A stretch of DNA of 64,000 nucleotides from Alphaproteobacteria bacterium (GCA_024743215.1 JANSWZ010000001.1:1054001-1118000); one strand, 5' to 3'; counted from the stretch's first letter, positions 18,765 through 27,840 are shown. The notes: generated by a model not told the origin, from the letters alone. A program made the numbers and translations.

Positions 18765-21014
18765 TCACAGCTCCTCCATCTCGGCCCGCACGGCTTCGAA
18801 GTCAACAACTTCCGGACTTTTCTGATGCCCAGCAATTGTCACACAGTCCCGGCCTTTCCCTTTCGAAGCGTATAGCGCCTCGTCGGCAACGTTCATCAAT
18901 TCCTGCGGAATGTTGCCATGAACCGGATAGACAGCAATACCGACGGAGATGCTGATTTTTGGCAATGTCTTGCCGCCGTAATTCACTGTAATTTCATTGA
19001 TGCTCTTACGCAGGGCATTGGCTTGCGCCTCAGCCGCCTCCGCAGTTGAGCCTGGCATAAGCACCATAAACTCTTCACCGCCAATGCGGCAGGGCAATTC
19101 TTGTCCCACGCACATCCGCTCCAGCGTGGAGCCAACCGCCCGCAGCACCATGTCGCCAGCATCATGACCGTGGTTATCGTTGAATTTCTTGAAGTGATCC
19201 ACATCGACCGATGCAAGGCAAAAGATCTCTCCGGTGCGAGAGGAACGTTCAACTTGATGCCTAAGCATATCGATAAAGTGCCGCCTGTTGAATAGCCCGG
19301 TCAATGGATCCTGTATTGACTGTTGACGTAGTTGGTCACGCATCTTTCCATTTGCGATTGCCAGGCTAATTTGTTCTGCCGCAGCTTGAGCAAGCTTGAA
19401 ATTGGCAAGAAAGTCTTCTTCGGATACACCTTCGCAAGGGGTGAGATGGATCAAGCCAACGGTCTCGCCATGAGCCAGGATGGGAAGACAGGTGTAGGTT
19501 TCATCATTATGCGGCTTGGTGTGTTCGCAGGAAAATTTGATCTCTCCAGACTGATAGGTATAGCTGCGGCCACGCCTGAGAGACCAGCAATCATCTGGTT
19601 TTATATGAGCATGTAGCGAGGCATCATTCCAGGTGCACACACCATCCAATACGTCGCGAGAATTGGAGTAGACATAGACGCTGCCTTTGCAATTTGGCAG
19701 CATCCTTTGCATGAATTTGCTGGTCATCTCGAACAATTCGTCCAGCGATGTGCTGGACTGCAACCATTCATTGAGATCGGACAGCAGCTTAACCTCAGTG
19801 ATTAACGCGCGCTCGCGTACAATATGCACTTGTTCTGCTTGCTGTGACACACGCAACCTTGTCTTGAATTCATTCAGACTGCGAGCCAGTTGGCCTATTT
19901 CATCTTTTTGCAGAACGTCGTCTAGCGCCCCTTCGTTGGCATCGGCCCCTTCTGGCCTATCATCAAGGGGGTCGATGTTCATCGCCCTTACAACCCGATG
20001 AATTGGTGGAACAACCGACATGTAGACCAATATCGAAATCAGCACAGTCAGAGCGATGACACCAATGGATAAAACAAGCCTCGTTATGAACGCTGACTTC
20101 AATTCAGCTGTCGCCCCTGCAGCAAATTCGAACAGCCCCAGGGCCATCTTGTCCTCAACATCTTTGAGCGCCTCAATCCGGTTGGTACTGGCCTCAAACC
20201 ATTGTCTGGCACTGACCTGTGAAATGTCCGCTCCAAATGGCGAACTGTAGGCCTGCTGACGCAGGACTTCGACTTCGTCAGTCACGGAACCAGTCAAACG
20301 CTGGTCCAAAAAAACAATATCGCGAGGATGCGCATTGAGACGAAATGTTTCGAGATAGCTTGTCTGAATCGCATTCAAACGGGAAAATCTCTCATAGGTT
20401 TCCAGATCAAATTTACCAGCGGCGAAACCAGCCGATCCTGCGGCGCGTTCAAGCCCCGCATGTTCTTTGGCTTCCAATACAGCCAGAAACGCCTCGAATG
20501 CGCGAAGCGTATCTGCCTCTTCAACCAACAAAACAACGCTTTTCACCATCGCAAGCAGATCTGAAATAATCAGAGTGAAAAAACGCTCAGCCTGACCCGA
20601 TCGCAGAGTTTTCCCGTCGATCTCATCGCGGACAGTTGGCAGTTGGTTTATGACTTCATGAATATGACTGCGCAACTGCGAAAACTCGCTGCCTGTCAGA
20701 GCGGGGATCGTTGTTAGAAAACGGGCCAGAACGGCATCACTGGCAGCTCGACTCGCGATAATTTCGTCACCAAAAACCAGTCCATTGGATTCAATAAAGC
20801 CTACCGACAGGCCGCGCTCTATCTGCAACTCATGGACCAAGTCGGTAATGGCCGGTGTATAGGCTAAAACATCCTGCGTGAAATCTGAACTCTTGAAAAG
20901 CTGATAATCACGGTTCAACGCAACCGAATTCGTCACGATAATCAGAATAAGTGGCAGAACAGGCAAAAGGCCGATCTTGAAGCCAATATTACGGTCAGCG
21001 ATGAACTTGAACAT
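18765..21014 (-). CDS. NIT-HAMP-GAF-GGDEF protein (probable diguanylate cyclase)
   Basis: About 749 residues. A membrane helix near residues 14-30 is followed by a large periplasmic domain with the nitrate/nitrite-sensing (NIT) hallmarks LQIERGLSVGFIES and EHAGLERAAGSAGFAAGKF, a second membrane helix near 310-335, a HAMP region, a GAF-like domain (about 430-560) and a C-terminal GGDEF domain with active-site GGEEF in RIGGEEFMVLMPG. This predicts c-di-GMP synthesis in response to a periplasmic signal, perhaps nitrate or nitrite. No RxxD inhibitory site precedes GGEEF. I prefer the ATG (MFKFIADRN) over an upstream TTG. Confidence 0.9.
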   Translation of the reverse strand: MFKFIADRNIGFKIGLLPVLPLILIIVTNSVALNRDYQLFKSSDFTQDVLAYTPAITDLVHELQIERGLSVGFIESNGLVFGDEIIASRAASDAVLARFLTTIPALTGSEFSQLRSHIHEVINQLPTVRDEIDGKTLRSGQAERFFTLIISDLLAMVKSVVLLVEEADTLRAFEAFLAVLEAKEHAGLERAAGSAGFAAGKFDLETYERFSRLNAIQTSYLETFRLNAHPRDIVFLDQRLTGSVTDEVEVLRQQAYSSPFGADISQVSARQWFEASTNRIEALKDVEDKMALGLFEFAAGATAELKSAFITRLVLSIGVIALTVLISILVYMSVVPPIHRVVRAMNIDPLDDRPEGADANEGALDDVLQKDEIGQLARSLNEFKTRLRVSQQAEQVHIVRERALITEVKLLSDLNEWLQSSTSLDELFEMTSKFMQRMLPNCKGSVYVYSNSRDVLDGVCTWNDASLHAHIKPDDCWSLRRGRSYTYQSGEIKFSCEHTKPHNDETYTCLPILAHGETVGLIHLTPCEGVSEEDFLANFKLAQAAAEQISLAIANGKMRDQLRQQSIQDPLTGLFNRRHFIDMLRHQVERSSRTGEIFCLASVDVDHFKKFNDNHGHDAGDMVLRAVGSTLERMCVGQELPCRIGGEEFMVLMPGSTAEAAEAQANALRKSINEITVNYGGKTLPKISISVGIAVYPVHGNIPQELMNVADEALYASKGKGRDCVTIAGHQKSPEVVDFEAVRAEMEEL

Positions 21015-21303
21015 GAAACACGTACCTGACTCATTCAAAATTTCAATTGTTTCAAAGCTAACTCATCAAACACAAATGTTCCCTAATGTTGGAAGAATTA
21101 TGGGCAGTAAAATGTGTAAATGCTTAAATATTCTCAATGTGGTTAATTAAAATAATTCAAATATTTGCATTCGTAGCCACCGCTATTTTTATAGAAAATC
21201 ATGACTGAAATCATTAACCACGAAGTGATATTTGCGGGGCGTGCTGTTTGATAGCTGCTCAACACAACACGAGACTCAGATTGTCTGAATTGCTGACGGT
21301 ACG

Positions 21304-21406
21304 GAAGAAGCATCCGGTACCCATGCCGAGCATGGAATCCAATTCAATCAGTGAGTGGTGGGCAGGTGAGGTACAGACGATTCACAATGAAGCGGTTGAT
21401 GCCGTA
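21304..21406 (+). pseudogene. Remnant of an IclR-family regulator gene
   Basis: In the 416-bp gap between the GGDEF gene and the protease gene, the plus strand encodes HPVPMPSMESNSISEWWAG and continues with matches to the effector domain of the IclR protein at 17.7-18.5 kb (there HLVSMPSLESDSICELSAP). Nucleotide similarity is obvious by eye, for example CCATGCCGAG and TTCAATC shared in register. No HTH or start is attached and similarity ends abruptly. It is best read as a decayed fragment of a duplicated or related regulator. Confidence 0.55.
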
Positions 21407-21430
21407 AGCCAATGGAATGCGCTTGTTGAA

Positions 21431-22927
21431 TCACCTGCCGCAAAGCGATGCAGCATTCACCAGACCATGTCCAAACACCGGGTCAAAACCAGGTTCGCCA
21501 AGGTCTTCGCGCATGGCAGCCATCGCCTCGACCGCCTGCTCTTTGGTCTTGATCAATGGGTTTTTGCCGACCAGCACAGCCAGAACGGCTGTCACATAAG
21601 GTGTTGCAAAAGAGGTTCCCGTTTTGGGGCGGGCACCGCGAATTGAGGCCGCCGTCCAGATTTCGACACCGGGCGCTGCAAAGGTGACATGATCCCCGCG
21701 CCCTGCCCGCCGATAGACTTTCTTGTTCCCATCAATAGCGGTAACGGCAATTGTCGAATTGTAGGCGGCTGGATAAGCGGGCGGTGATTTCGGGCCAGCA
21801 TTGCCCATTGCAGCAACCACAAGGATTCCTTTGTCGGCAAGGTTGGAAAGCATGTTCTCCAAAAGCGCATTTGCGGGGCCAGCCAAGCTCAGATTTACAA
21901 TGCCAGCGCCTTCGCGGTCCAGAATATCCAGCGAGCGAACCAGCGTATACACGTCACTGCGATGGTCGTCAGATGCAGCTCTGTAAAAAGCATCGACTGC
22001 AATCACCTCGGCATCAGGCAGCAATCCGGGAGACCGGCTACCGCGCGCGCCGATAAGAATGGATGTCACAGCCGTCCCATGTTTCCGGCTGGAAGCCGTC
22101 AAACTTTCCTCCGAAGAACGCAGCACAGTCAGATTGCTGTGTTCAAACGCCTCATGCGCAGGATTGATTCCAGTATCCACGATCCCGATTTTCACATCTG
22201 TTGAACAAGAATTCTGTGCCGTTGAAGTCAGAGGCCAGTTTATAAGTTTGGGCGCCCGGCACCAGGGATCGTTGCAGGAAGCAGTCTCTTCTGCACTGCT
22301 CAGAGGTCGATAGAAGTGATTGAGATCAGCGACACCATCTGGCTGCAATTCCTGAATCTGGATACGGGCTTCTGCGAGGTCAACACCATCAGGCACACGC
22401 AACCGTGTCACGAACGAGCCGATGAGATTTATCTCGCTACGTTGCAATACAACGTATTGCTGGCTCTCCAAGGCGGTTATATCTGCGTCACTTAATCCAA
22501 TTGCCACAAGTTCAGCTTCTGCAAACTGAGCCAATGGCGCACGGGGCTGTGCCCTGCGCACAGGCGCTTGCCGGACCGCAGGGGCTGGCGCGCGCCTTTG
22601 GAAAAACCTTATGATTGGATTGCTGCTGCCGGATTGTGTGCCCGTTGAAGATGATCGCTGAGTCTCCTGCCCCCTGTTGCGTGAATTGTCACGATCATCT
22701 GAAGAACTTTGCCCGCTGCCGCCATTATCATCGTCGTCATCATCATCACTATCGTCGTCGTCATCACTATCGTCGTCGTCATCATCAGCAAAAGCCATAT
22801 CCACATTAGCCGAGAATACCGGGGCTGCCATTGTCCCCAGAAAAGCAAGGAATGCGACCAACGACAAGCGCACAACCAGCGTGAGGAAAATAGATGAGAT
22901 CAGGCCAATTGGGGAATTGTTAAACAT
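21431..22927 (-). CDS. S8-family subtilisin-like serine protease with poly-Asp N-terminal segment
   Basis: About 498 residues. A long hydrophobic signal or anchor (residues 9-40) is followed by an almost pure Asp/Ser run (about 48-69), a Ser/Arg-rich linker, then a subtilase domain. The catalytic Asp is in IGIVDTGINPAHE, His in RKHGTAVTSIL, oxyanion Asn in AAMGNAGPKS, and Ser in GTSFATPYVTA. I place the start at MFNNSPIG, which has GGAA upstream and a TATAAT box about 25 bases before. It is divergent from an ECF sigma/anti-sigma pair, which suggests a regulatory or envelope-stress link. The acidic run may bind calcium. Confidence 0.9.
   Translation of the reverse strand: MFNNSPIGLISSIFLTLVVRLSLVAFLAFLGTMAAPVFSANVDMAFADDDDDDSDDDDDSDDDDDDDNGGSGQSSSDDRDNSRNRGQETQRSSSTGTQSGSSNPIIRFFQRRAPAPAVRQAPVRRAQPRAPLAQFAEAELVAIGLSDADITALESQQYVVLQRSEINLIGSFVTRLRVPDGVDLAEARIQIQELQPDGVADLNHFYRPLSSAEETASCNDPWCRAPKLINWPLTSTAQNSCSTDVKIGIVDTGINPAHEAFEHSNLTVLRSSEESLTASSRKHGTAVTSILIGARGSRSPGLLPDAEVIAVDAFYRAASDDHRSDVYTLVRSLDILDREGAGIVNLSLAGPANALLENMLSNLADKGILVVAAMGNAGPKSPPAYPAAYNSTIAVTAIDGNKKVYRRAGRGDHVTFAAPGVEIWTAASIRGARPKTGTSFATPYVTAVLAVLVGKNPLIKTKEQAVEAMAAMREDLGEPGFDPVFGHGLVNAASLCGR
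22743..22778. repeat. Two exact 18-bp tandem repeats inside the protease poly-Asp segment
   Basis: TCATCACTATCGTCGTCG occurs twice in tandem (22743-22760 and 22761-22778), flanked by further TCATCA/CGTCGT triplets over about 22725-22790. On the coding strand each unit encodes Asp residues with one Ser. In-frame 18-bp or 3-bp slippage would change the length of the acidic run without a frameshift. Confidence 0.85.
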
Positions 22928-22950
22928 TCGCATTTCCAACTTACTGTTCC

Positions 22951-22956
22951 ATTATA
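22951..22956 (-). promoter_or_regulatory. Candidate -10 box (TATAAT) for the protease gene
   Basis: A perfect TATAAT on the minus strand lies 24 bases before the chosen protease start. No good -35 hexamer stands 16-18 bases upstream, so recognition may need an activator. The 77-bp divergent region also serves the ECF sigma gene. Confidence 0.35.
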
Positions 22957-23016
22957 GGTTGGTATGATAACGAACCACCGGACGTTTTATTCCAGATAAG
23001 ATTCTCGGGACAGCAT

Positions 23017-23544
23017 ATGGCCGAATCCTTCGGACAAAATCTCATTGAACTGCTCCCCAATTTGCGGCGATTTGCCCTGTCCATCACGCGTTCGGCAACC
23101 AAAGCAGATGATCTTGTCCAAATTACCTGCGAAAAGGCACTGGCAAACCAGACAAGTTACCAATCCGGAACTCGGTTGGATGCCTGGCTGTTCCGGATCA
23201 TGCGCAATTCATGGATTGACCAGATACGGCGTGATAAAACAGGCGGCACCAAGGTTGATATAGACGATGCATTCGATCTTGCCGGTGAAGATGGTCGGAC
23301 AATCACCGAAAACAGCCTGATGGTCAAAACGACCCAAAACGCTATTTCTCGACTGCCGGATGATCAAAGGGAAGTACTGGTGCTGATATGTGTGGAGGAA
23401 TTGTCCTATCAGGAAACTGCCAGCCTATTGGATGTTCCCATTGGAACCGTTATGAGCCGATTGGCGCGAGCGCGCAAAAAAGTTGCCGATGCCATGGGAA
23501 TAAATGCCCAACTGACCCGTTCTTCCAAGAGTGAGGAACTGTGA
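23017..23544 (+). CDS. ECF-type RNA polymerase sigma factor
   Basis: A 175-residue group IV sigma factor. Region 2 is seen in TRSATKADDLVQITCEKAL and RLDAWLFRIMRNSWIDQIRR, and region 4 in LPDDQREVLVLICVEELSYQETASLLDVPIGTVMSRLARAR. No extra C-terminal domain is present. It is followed at once by a membrane anti-sigma gene and is divergent from a secreted protease, so all three probably form one signalling unit. Target promoters are unknown. Confidence 0.93.
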   Translation: MAESFGQNLIELLPNLRRFALSITRSATKADDLVQITCEKALANQTSYQSGTRLDAWLFRIMRNSWIDQIRRDKTGGTKVDIDDAFDLAGEDGRTITENSLMVKTTQNAISRLPDDQREVLVLICVEELSYQETASLLDVPIGTVMSRLARARKKVADAMGINAQLTRSSKSEEL

Positions 23545-23545
23545 G

Positions 23546-24331
23546 ATGAAACAGGAATTTAGCGACGAACAGTTGATGGCGTACGCCGATGGCGAGTTGG
23601 AGCCATTGCAAGCCAGCGAGATTGAAACGGCATTGGCCGAAGACGAGTTGCTGACTGATCGTCTGGCGCTCTTCATCGAATCACGCGCAGGCGCTGCCCT
23701 GGCTATGGACCCGCTTCTCAAGGAACCCGTTCCCGCCAATCTGCAAGCCAGCATTGAAGCCATGATTGCCGATTCAGAGGCGGACCAGGCTGACAGACCT
23801 GCCACAACAAATCCTCCGAATGTGGTGGCCTTTCCGACACGGCTGCGTCGGCTCCTTCCGAGTTATGAGATGGCTGCAGCAGCTTCGATTGCATTGATAG
23901 TTGGCGGCGTAGTTGGCTTTTCCCTCTCGGGCACGACCAATTCACCAGATAATGTTGTGATCGCCAGCAGTCTCACTGCATTGTCCAGAGCGGATGTTGT
24001 GGCCGCAATGACGTCCGTTGCATCTGGCGATGAAATCGCCTTGGAAGATGGTAGCCGCTTCCGCGCCATCGCATCTTTCGAGGATGAAAATGATAATCTC
24101 TGTCGAGAGGTGGAGATAGACAGTCTCGATGTTTCAACTGTTGTTGCTGTAGCTTGCGCCGAAAACGCGATCTGGAATATCCGCTTCACAGTCGTCGCAG
24201 CATCTGTTGAAAATGGTTACGCCCCAGCCTCGTCACTTGAAGCTCTGGACGCTTACCTGCAGGCCGTTGGTGCTGGTGACCCGCTGTCGGATGAAGCGGA
24301 ACAATCAGCGTTGGCCTTGCTTCGAAACTAG
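23546..24331 (+). CDS. Membrane anti-sigma factor
   Basis: About 261 residues, starting one base after the sigma stop. The N-terminal cytoplasmic part has the anti-sigma pattern SDEQLMAYADGELEP, but without the zinc-binding His/Cys set of ZAS proteins. A single membrane helix (AAAASIALIVGGVVGFSL, about residues 112-130) follows, then a periplasmic domain of about 130 residues with two Cys (CREVEI, VACAEN) that could form a disulphide. It probably holds the partner sigma inactive until a periplasmic signal arrives. Confidence 0.82.
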   Translation: MKQEFSDEQLMAYADGELEPLQASEIETALAEDELLTDRLALFIESRAGAALAMDPLLKEPVPANLQASIEAMIADSEADQADRPATTNPPNVVAFPTRLRRLLPSYEMAAAASIALIVGGVVGFSLSGTTNSPDNVVIASSLTALSRADVVAAMTSVASGDEIALEDGSRFRAIASFEDENDNLCREVEIDSLDVSTVVAVACAENAIWNIRFTVVAASVENGYAPASSLEALDAYLQAVGAGDPLSDEAEQSALALLRN

Positions 24332-24401
24332 TGCGGCCTAATGACCCGAGTGCTACGAGTCCAACAGTCCTCTTCCCCCGCAAACCGTTGAAAGCCTGGA
24401 G

Positions 24402-25964
24402 CTAAACACTCATCTCGATGTGGCAGGCGCAAAAGCGATCGCTGATTGAATCTGCTACGGGTTGAAGTATGAGCACAGTTGCTTTGCGGGCTTCAAGTTC
24501 TTCCAGTAGGTCGTTCAAAATTGGGGTGTCGTTGAGAAGCCCATGATCATCAATGATCACAATTCGTGGTTTTCTGAGAAGAATCCGCGTCGCTTTCAAT
24601 GCATTCAAGTTTTCAAATGAGTATCCTGTGGAACCAGCTTCGCAGAGTCCGAACCGCTTACAAATCCTGGTTTGTTCATCTGCAGATACGCGTGAGGCCT
24701 GTCTGAGCAATGTGGCGTCAGCTTTTCCATTCGCAAAATGGCGTGACCCAATGGCGGCCACCTGCCGCCAGATATCACGTCGGTTGATGCTGGCAAAGGA
24801 CCGAGACCCGAGAGATATGTTTGCAAGACTGTTTTCACCAGCCACTCCACACAATGCAGATACCAGCGTGGATCGCCCTTCCGAGCTCAGACCTGACAGA
24901 ATTGAAAGTTGGCCGTTTTTGAAACTTGCGGACACGCTTGTCGGCTGACGGACTTCGTCTTCGAACTCAAGCTTATGAATGACAATGTCATTCTGCCAAT
25001 CTGCAGACCTCATGCGTGTGAAGCCTTCAACCGGCAAGGCTGGATTTTCCAATGAGTTAGCCACGCGCTTCAATGCGATGCGCGAGCCTTGGAAATACTC
25101 GAACCCGAATGACATGATCGTCAGTTGCGCACTGATGAAGCTGGCAATCATGAAAAACAGCGTTGGCGAGGCCTGCCGCTGCAACGGCATTGGAATGGTC
25201 AGATACAAAAACGCCGCGACTGGAAAAATGAGGTGGCCGGACGCCCGCAAAACACCAGACCATGTAGCCCGTGTTATCAAGGCACGGGTCAGCCGGTCAC
25301 TGCGTCTTTTCAACTGCATCATGGTCGGACCAAGGCGGCCATTCAGCAAAAGATCCAGACGGTTTTGAAAAATGGCCCCTGCGAATCCGGCGATCGCACC
25401 CCTGCGATTTCGCGTGGTTCTGATTGCGCATGTCAGCGGGTATATTGCGATGAGGACAAGCGCGGACCAAATTCCAACCGTAATGGACAAGACAATGAGC
25501 AAAGACGGTGCATTGAAATAAAGCCATGCGGCGATGGTTCCCATCATCGGAACAACAGAAACGAAAGCGATCAGCCCGCGAGACAGCCAAAGCTTGACCG
25601 CAGACATGTCATTCACGACCCTGGTCAGAACATGACCGACCTTGCGTGACGGGTTTTCAACCGATTCCAGAAGCACATGTTTCATGAATGTCAGGCGCAG
25701 ATCATGAATATAGGAAACAGCGAACACTTCGGCATAACGAAACTGGAAGAAGGCCAGACTGGCAGCAGCCAACGCACTGACAATCATCAAGGACTTTGCG
25801 TGTCCGTTTGCAAATCCGGTATCACCGCCCAGAAGAGCCGCCGCGGCAACCGATAGCACGAGTGTAGCAATGGCTTGCGCGATACCGCCCACCGCCAAAG
25901 CACAACACTGTGCCAGGCGGCGTACGGTCCACAATTGTGGAAGGCCGTTTTTTGACGTGAACAT
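24402..25964 (-). CDS. ABC exporter-like fusion protein with degenerate ATPase motifs
   Basis: A 520-residue half-transporter with an N-terminal type-IV TMD (about residues 15-315) and a C-terminal NBD. The NBD fold is recognisable but its catalytic elements differ from consensus: Walker A is GLSSEGRST (Lys to Arg), the signature LSGGQ is replaced by FENLNALK, Walker B ends IIDDHG (Glu to Asp), and the H-loop His is Gln in LILQPV. ATP hydrolysis is therefore doubtful. It begins five bases after the stop of the DUF1611 gene, so the two are one operon. The frame is intact over its full length, which argues against simple decay. Confidence 0.75.
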   Translation of the reverse strand: MFTSKNGLPQLWTVRRLAQCCALAVGGIAQAIATLVLSVAAAALLGGDTGFANGHAKSLMIVSALAAASLAFFQFRYAEVFAVSYIHDLRLTFMKHVLLESVENPSRKVGHVLTRVVNDMSAVKLWLSRGLIAFVSVVPMMGTIAAWLYFNAPSLLIVLSITVGIWSALVLIAIYPLTCAIRTTRNRRGAIAGFAGAIFQNRLDLLLNGRLGPTMMQLKRRSDRLTRALITRATWSGVLRASGHLIFPVAAFLYLTIPMPLQRQASPTLFFMIASFISAQLTIMSFGFEYFQGSRIALKRVANSLENPALPVEGFTRMRSADWQNDIVIHKLEFEDEVRQPTSVSASFKNGQLSILSGLSSEGRSTLVSALCGVAGENSLANISLGSRSFASINRRDIWRQVAAIGSRHFANGKADATLLRQASRVSADEQTRICKRFGLCEAGSTGYSFENLNALKATRILLRKPRIVIIDDHGLLNDTPILNDLLEELEARKATVLILQPVADSISDRFCACHIEMSV

Positions 25965-25969
25965 TTACT

Positions 25970-27025
25970 CTATTCCGCCGCAACCGGTCGCAACTGGTAC
26001 AGCCTGTCCATCAATCCATGAGCGCAATCAGGGTTTTGAAGGTCGTCCAGATGCAACATTGGGGTGTCCAGTTGACTGGCAGCCTCTGCAGACGCCAGAG
26101 GCGATCTCATAACGGCACCGGACACGCCCAGAACAGTGTGCCCCATGCTCTCCAGTTTGGAGACACCGGTTACCGCTCCAAGTGCGTCATTGGCAGCAAA
26201 GTAAACACCGTCGATCATGGCTTTGAGCGCGGGATGGGCCGCCAATTGGCTGGTTTCTTTCTGATAAAGACCATCTGCAACTTCGATGACGGCAACGTCA
26301 CAACCAGACTTACCAAGCACCCGCATCAAATTCTCAGCGCCCGCCATTATCTCACTCACAGGTTCCATGAATGTTGTTGTGAAACCGGCGTCTGTAAAAT
26401 CAAACACCTCGCTGGCACCATAATCCCGCATCAACCAGGTATCGCCACCAGCAGCCGTCCCGGTGATTTTGAGCGCACCGACACGGAGCCCCGTATCGGC
26501 AAATCCCTTCACCAATGACGCCGCTGAAATGGTCTTTCCGGCGTTCATGGATGATCCGAACACGGCAATTGCAACAGGCGGCACGGCGCAGCAAACATCC
26601 TCGCAACGGAACTGACCAAGGTTGACCGCGGCTCCGTTTGAATCGGCGACGACACCGATTGGCTGAATCGCGGTTGGCCCGGCCAGGCGCTCGTGCCAAC
26701 TCACTGCACGCGCTGCAACGCCGCCGGCGACAACCATATGACACGGCCCCAGATCTGTTGGCACATAAGCCTCATACTGATCGGGTGCATAGCGATTGCC
26801 ATAGGCCAGAAGAATCTCGTCACCCAGCTGCAACTTTGCACGGCGCCCTGTTGGCAGTTCAATCCGTGAATGGGATCCCAGTTCCACAATCCTGGCAAGG
26901 ACGAGATCTCCTGCGACAGGTGCGTAGTCACTGACCTTCAATTTGGTACACAGATCGAGATTGACTCGGCGAGTGGAGAATGCGCGTTTTGATTTATGAA
27001 GACGATTGGTGGTGAGTATTTCCAT
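25970..27025 (-). CDS. DUF1611-family P-loop protein
   Basis: A 351-residue protein. An N-terminal beta-rich part (about 1-150) precedes a P-loop NTPase domain with Walker A AVFGSSMNAGKTISAAS and downstream KITGTAAGGDTWLMRDYGA, VIEVADGLYQKET and YFAANDALGAVTGV. This fits the DUF1611 family, some members of which are D-glutamate N-acetyltransferases paired with a racemase-like enzyme; no such partner is here. The actual partner is the degenerate ABC protein downstream. Function is not assignable. Confidence 0.75.
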   Translation of the reverse strand: MEILTTNRLHKSKRAFSTRRVNLDLCTKLKVSDYAPVAGDLVLARIVELGSHSRIELPTGRRAKLQLGDEILLAYGNRYAPDQYEAYVPTDLGPCHMVVAGGVAARAVSWHERLAGPTAIQPIGVVADSNGAAVNLGQFRCEDVCCAVPPVAIAVFGSSMNAGKTISAASLVKGFADTGLRVGALKITGTAAGGDTWLMRDYGASEVFDFTDAGFTTTFMEPVSEIMAGAENLMRVLGKSGCDVAVIEVADGLYQKETSQLAAHPALKAMIDGVYFAANDALGAVTGVSKLESMGHTVLGVSGAVMRSPLASAEAASQLDTPMLHLDDLQNPDCAHGLMDRLYQLRPVAAE

Positions 27026-27042
27026 GGTGTAAGCCTTTTTTG

Positions 27043-27066
27043 TAACGTCCCCTGATTGGGATGTTA
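27043..27066. promoter_or_regulatory. Inverted repeat before the DUF1611 gene
   Basis: TAACGTCCC-CTGATT-GGGATGTTA has nine-base arms with one mismatch and lies 18-41 bases before the DUF1611 start. It could be an operator, or a hairpin at the start of the transcript with one G-U pair. Confidence 0.45.
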
Positions 27067-27371
27067 GGCAAACGCGGGCCGTTCATAAAAATTCCCGCAG
27101 CACGCAGAAAAAACCACTGTGAGATCGCAAATCACTTAAATCATTATGTTTTTTCGTGTTCTAATTTTGGGCGTACATAAACAAACTTGCTGCACTGAGC
27201 GGGGATAGAATCCTGAAACCCGGATTTTCAAGGCAAGCCGGATTGGGAATTCCATACAGAATGCAGGCCTGAAATTTGTTATAGGATATTATTCAGACAT
27301 CCATTTTACACTGGTTGGATGCTATCAGTCCAAACGTACAGGTTCGGCCTGGCAATTCTTGGAGTTCTAAT
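27067..27371. other. Intergenic region without recognisable gene
   Basis: About 305 bases between the divergent DUF1611 and aroQ genes. AT-rich around 27120-27180. I see no ORF with a ribosome-binding site, no tRNA and no long repeat; it presumably holds the promoters of both genes. Confidence 0.6.
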
Positions 27372-27812
27372 TTGTCACTCATCTTCGTCCTGAATGGACC
27401 AAACCTCAATTTGCTGGGAAAGCGCCAGCCTGACATTTATGGGCATGAGACCCTTGCAGATGTTGAAGCGGATTGCCGCTCATTGGCATCCGGGTTGGGT
27501 TTTGACATTCGTTTTCACCAGTCGAACCGGGAGTATGAACTGATTGACTGGATACATGAGGCTCGGGAAACCGGCGCTGCGATTGTTATCAATCCTGCGG
27601 CGTTTACGCACACCAGTATTGCCATACTGGATGCCCTGAATACATTTGAAGGGCCGGTTTTGGAGGTGCATATTTCCAACGTGCATCAACGTGAGTCCTT
27701 TCGCCACCACTCCTACGTTTCCATGCGCGCTGACGGTGTCATTGCTGGCATGGGCACACAGGGTTACCAATTGGCGATTCGCCGAGCCATTGCCCAACTA
27801 CAGGGTGATTAG
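27372..27812 (+). CDS. aroQ: 3-Dehydroquinate dehydratase, type II
   Basis: Dehydrates 3-dehydroquinate to 3-dehydroshikimate in the shikimate pathway; dodecameric cytosolic enzyme. The 146-residue length from the TTG start fits the family. Signatures are [30 protein letters not shown], and [16 protein letters not shown] with the catalytic His. The TTG has GGAG seven bases upstream and gives MSLIFVLNG; a longer frame upstream lacks family similarity. The usual accB-accC partners are absent; the next gene converges on it. Confidence 0.93.
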   Translation: MSLIFVLNGPNLNLLGKRQPDIYGHETLADVEADCRSLASGLGFDIRFHQSNREYELIDWIHEARETGAAIVINPAAFTHTSIAILDALNTFEGPVLEVHISNVHQRESFRHHSYVSMRADGVIAGMGTQGYQLAIRRAIAQLQGD

Positions 27813-27840
27813 ACTGCAGACTGTTCAGATCGCTGGCTGG

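Noticed and set aside
21248-21646. 132-codon plus-strand ORF across the gap and the protease 3' end
   Set aside because: Only its first part has IclR-like content; the rest is antisense to the protease catalytic domain. Treated as a decayed fragment, not a gene.
24402-25964. Possible pseudogene status of the ABC protein
   Set aside because: Motifs are degenerate but there is no frameshift or internal stop over 520 codons, so it is annotated as an intact gene.
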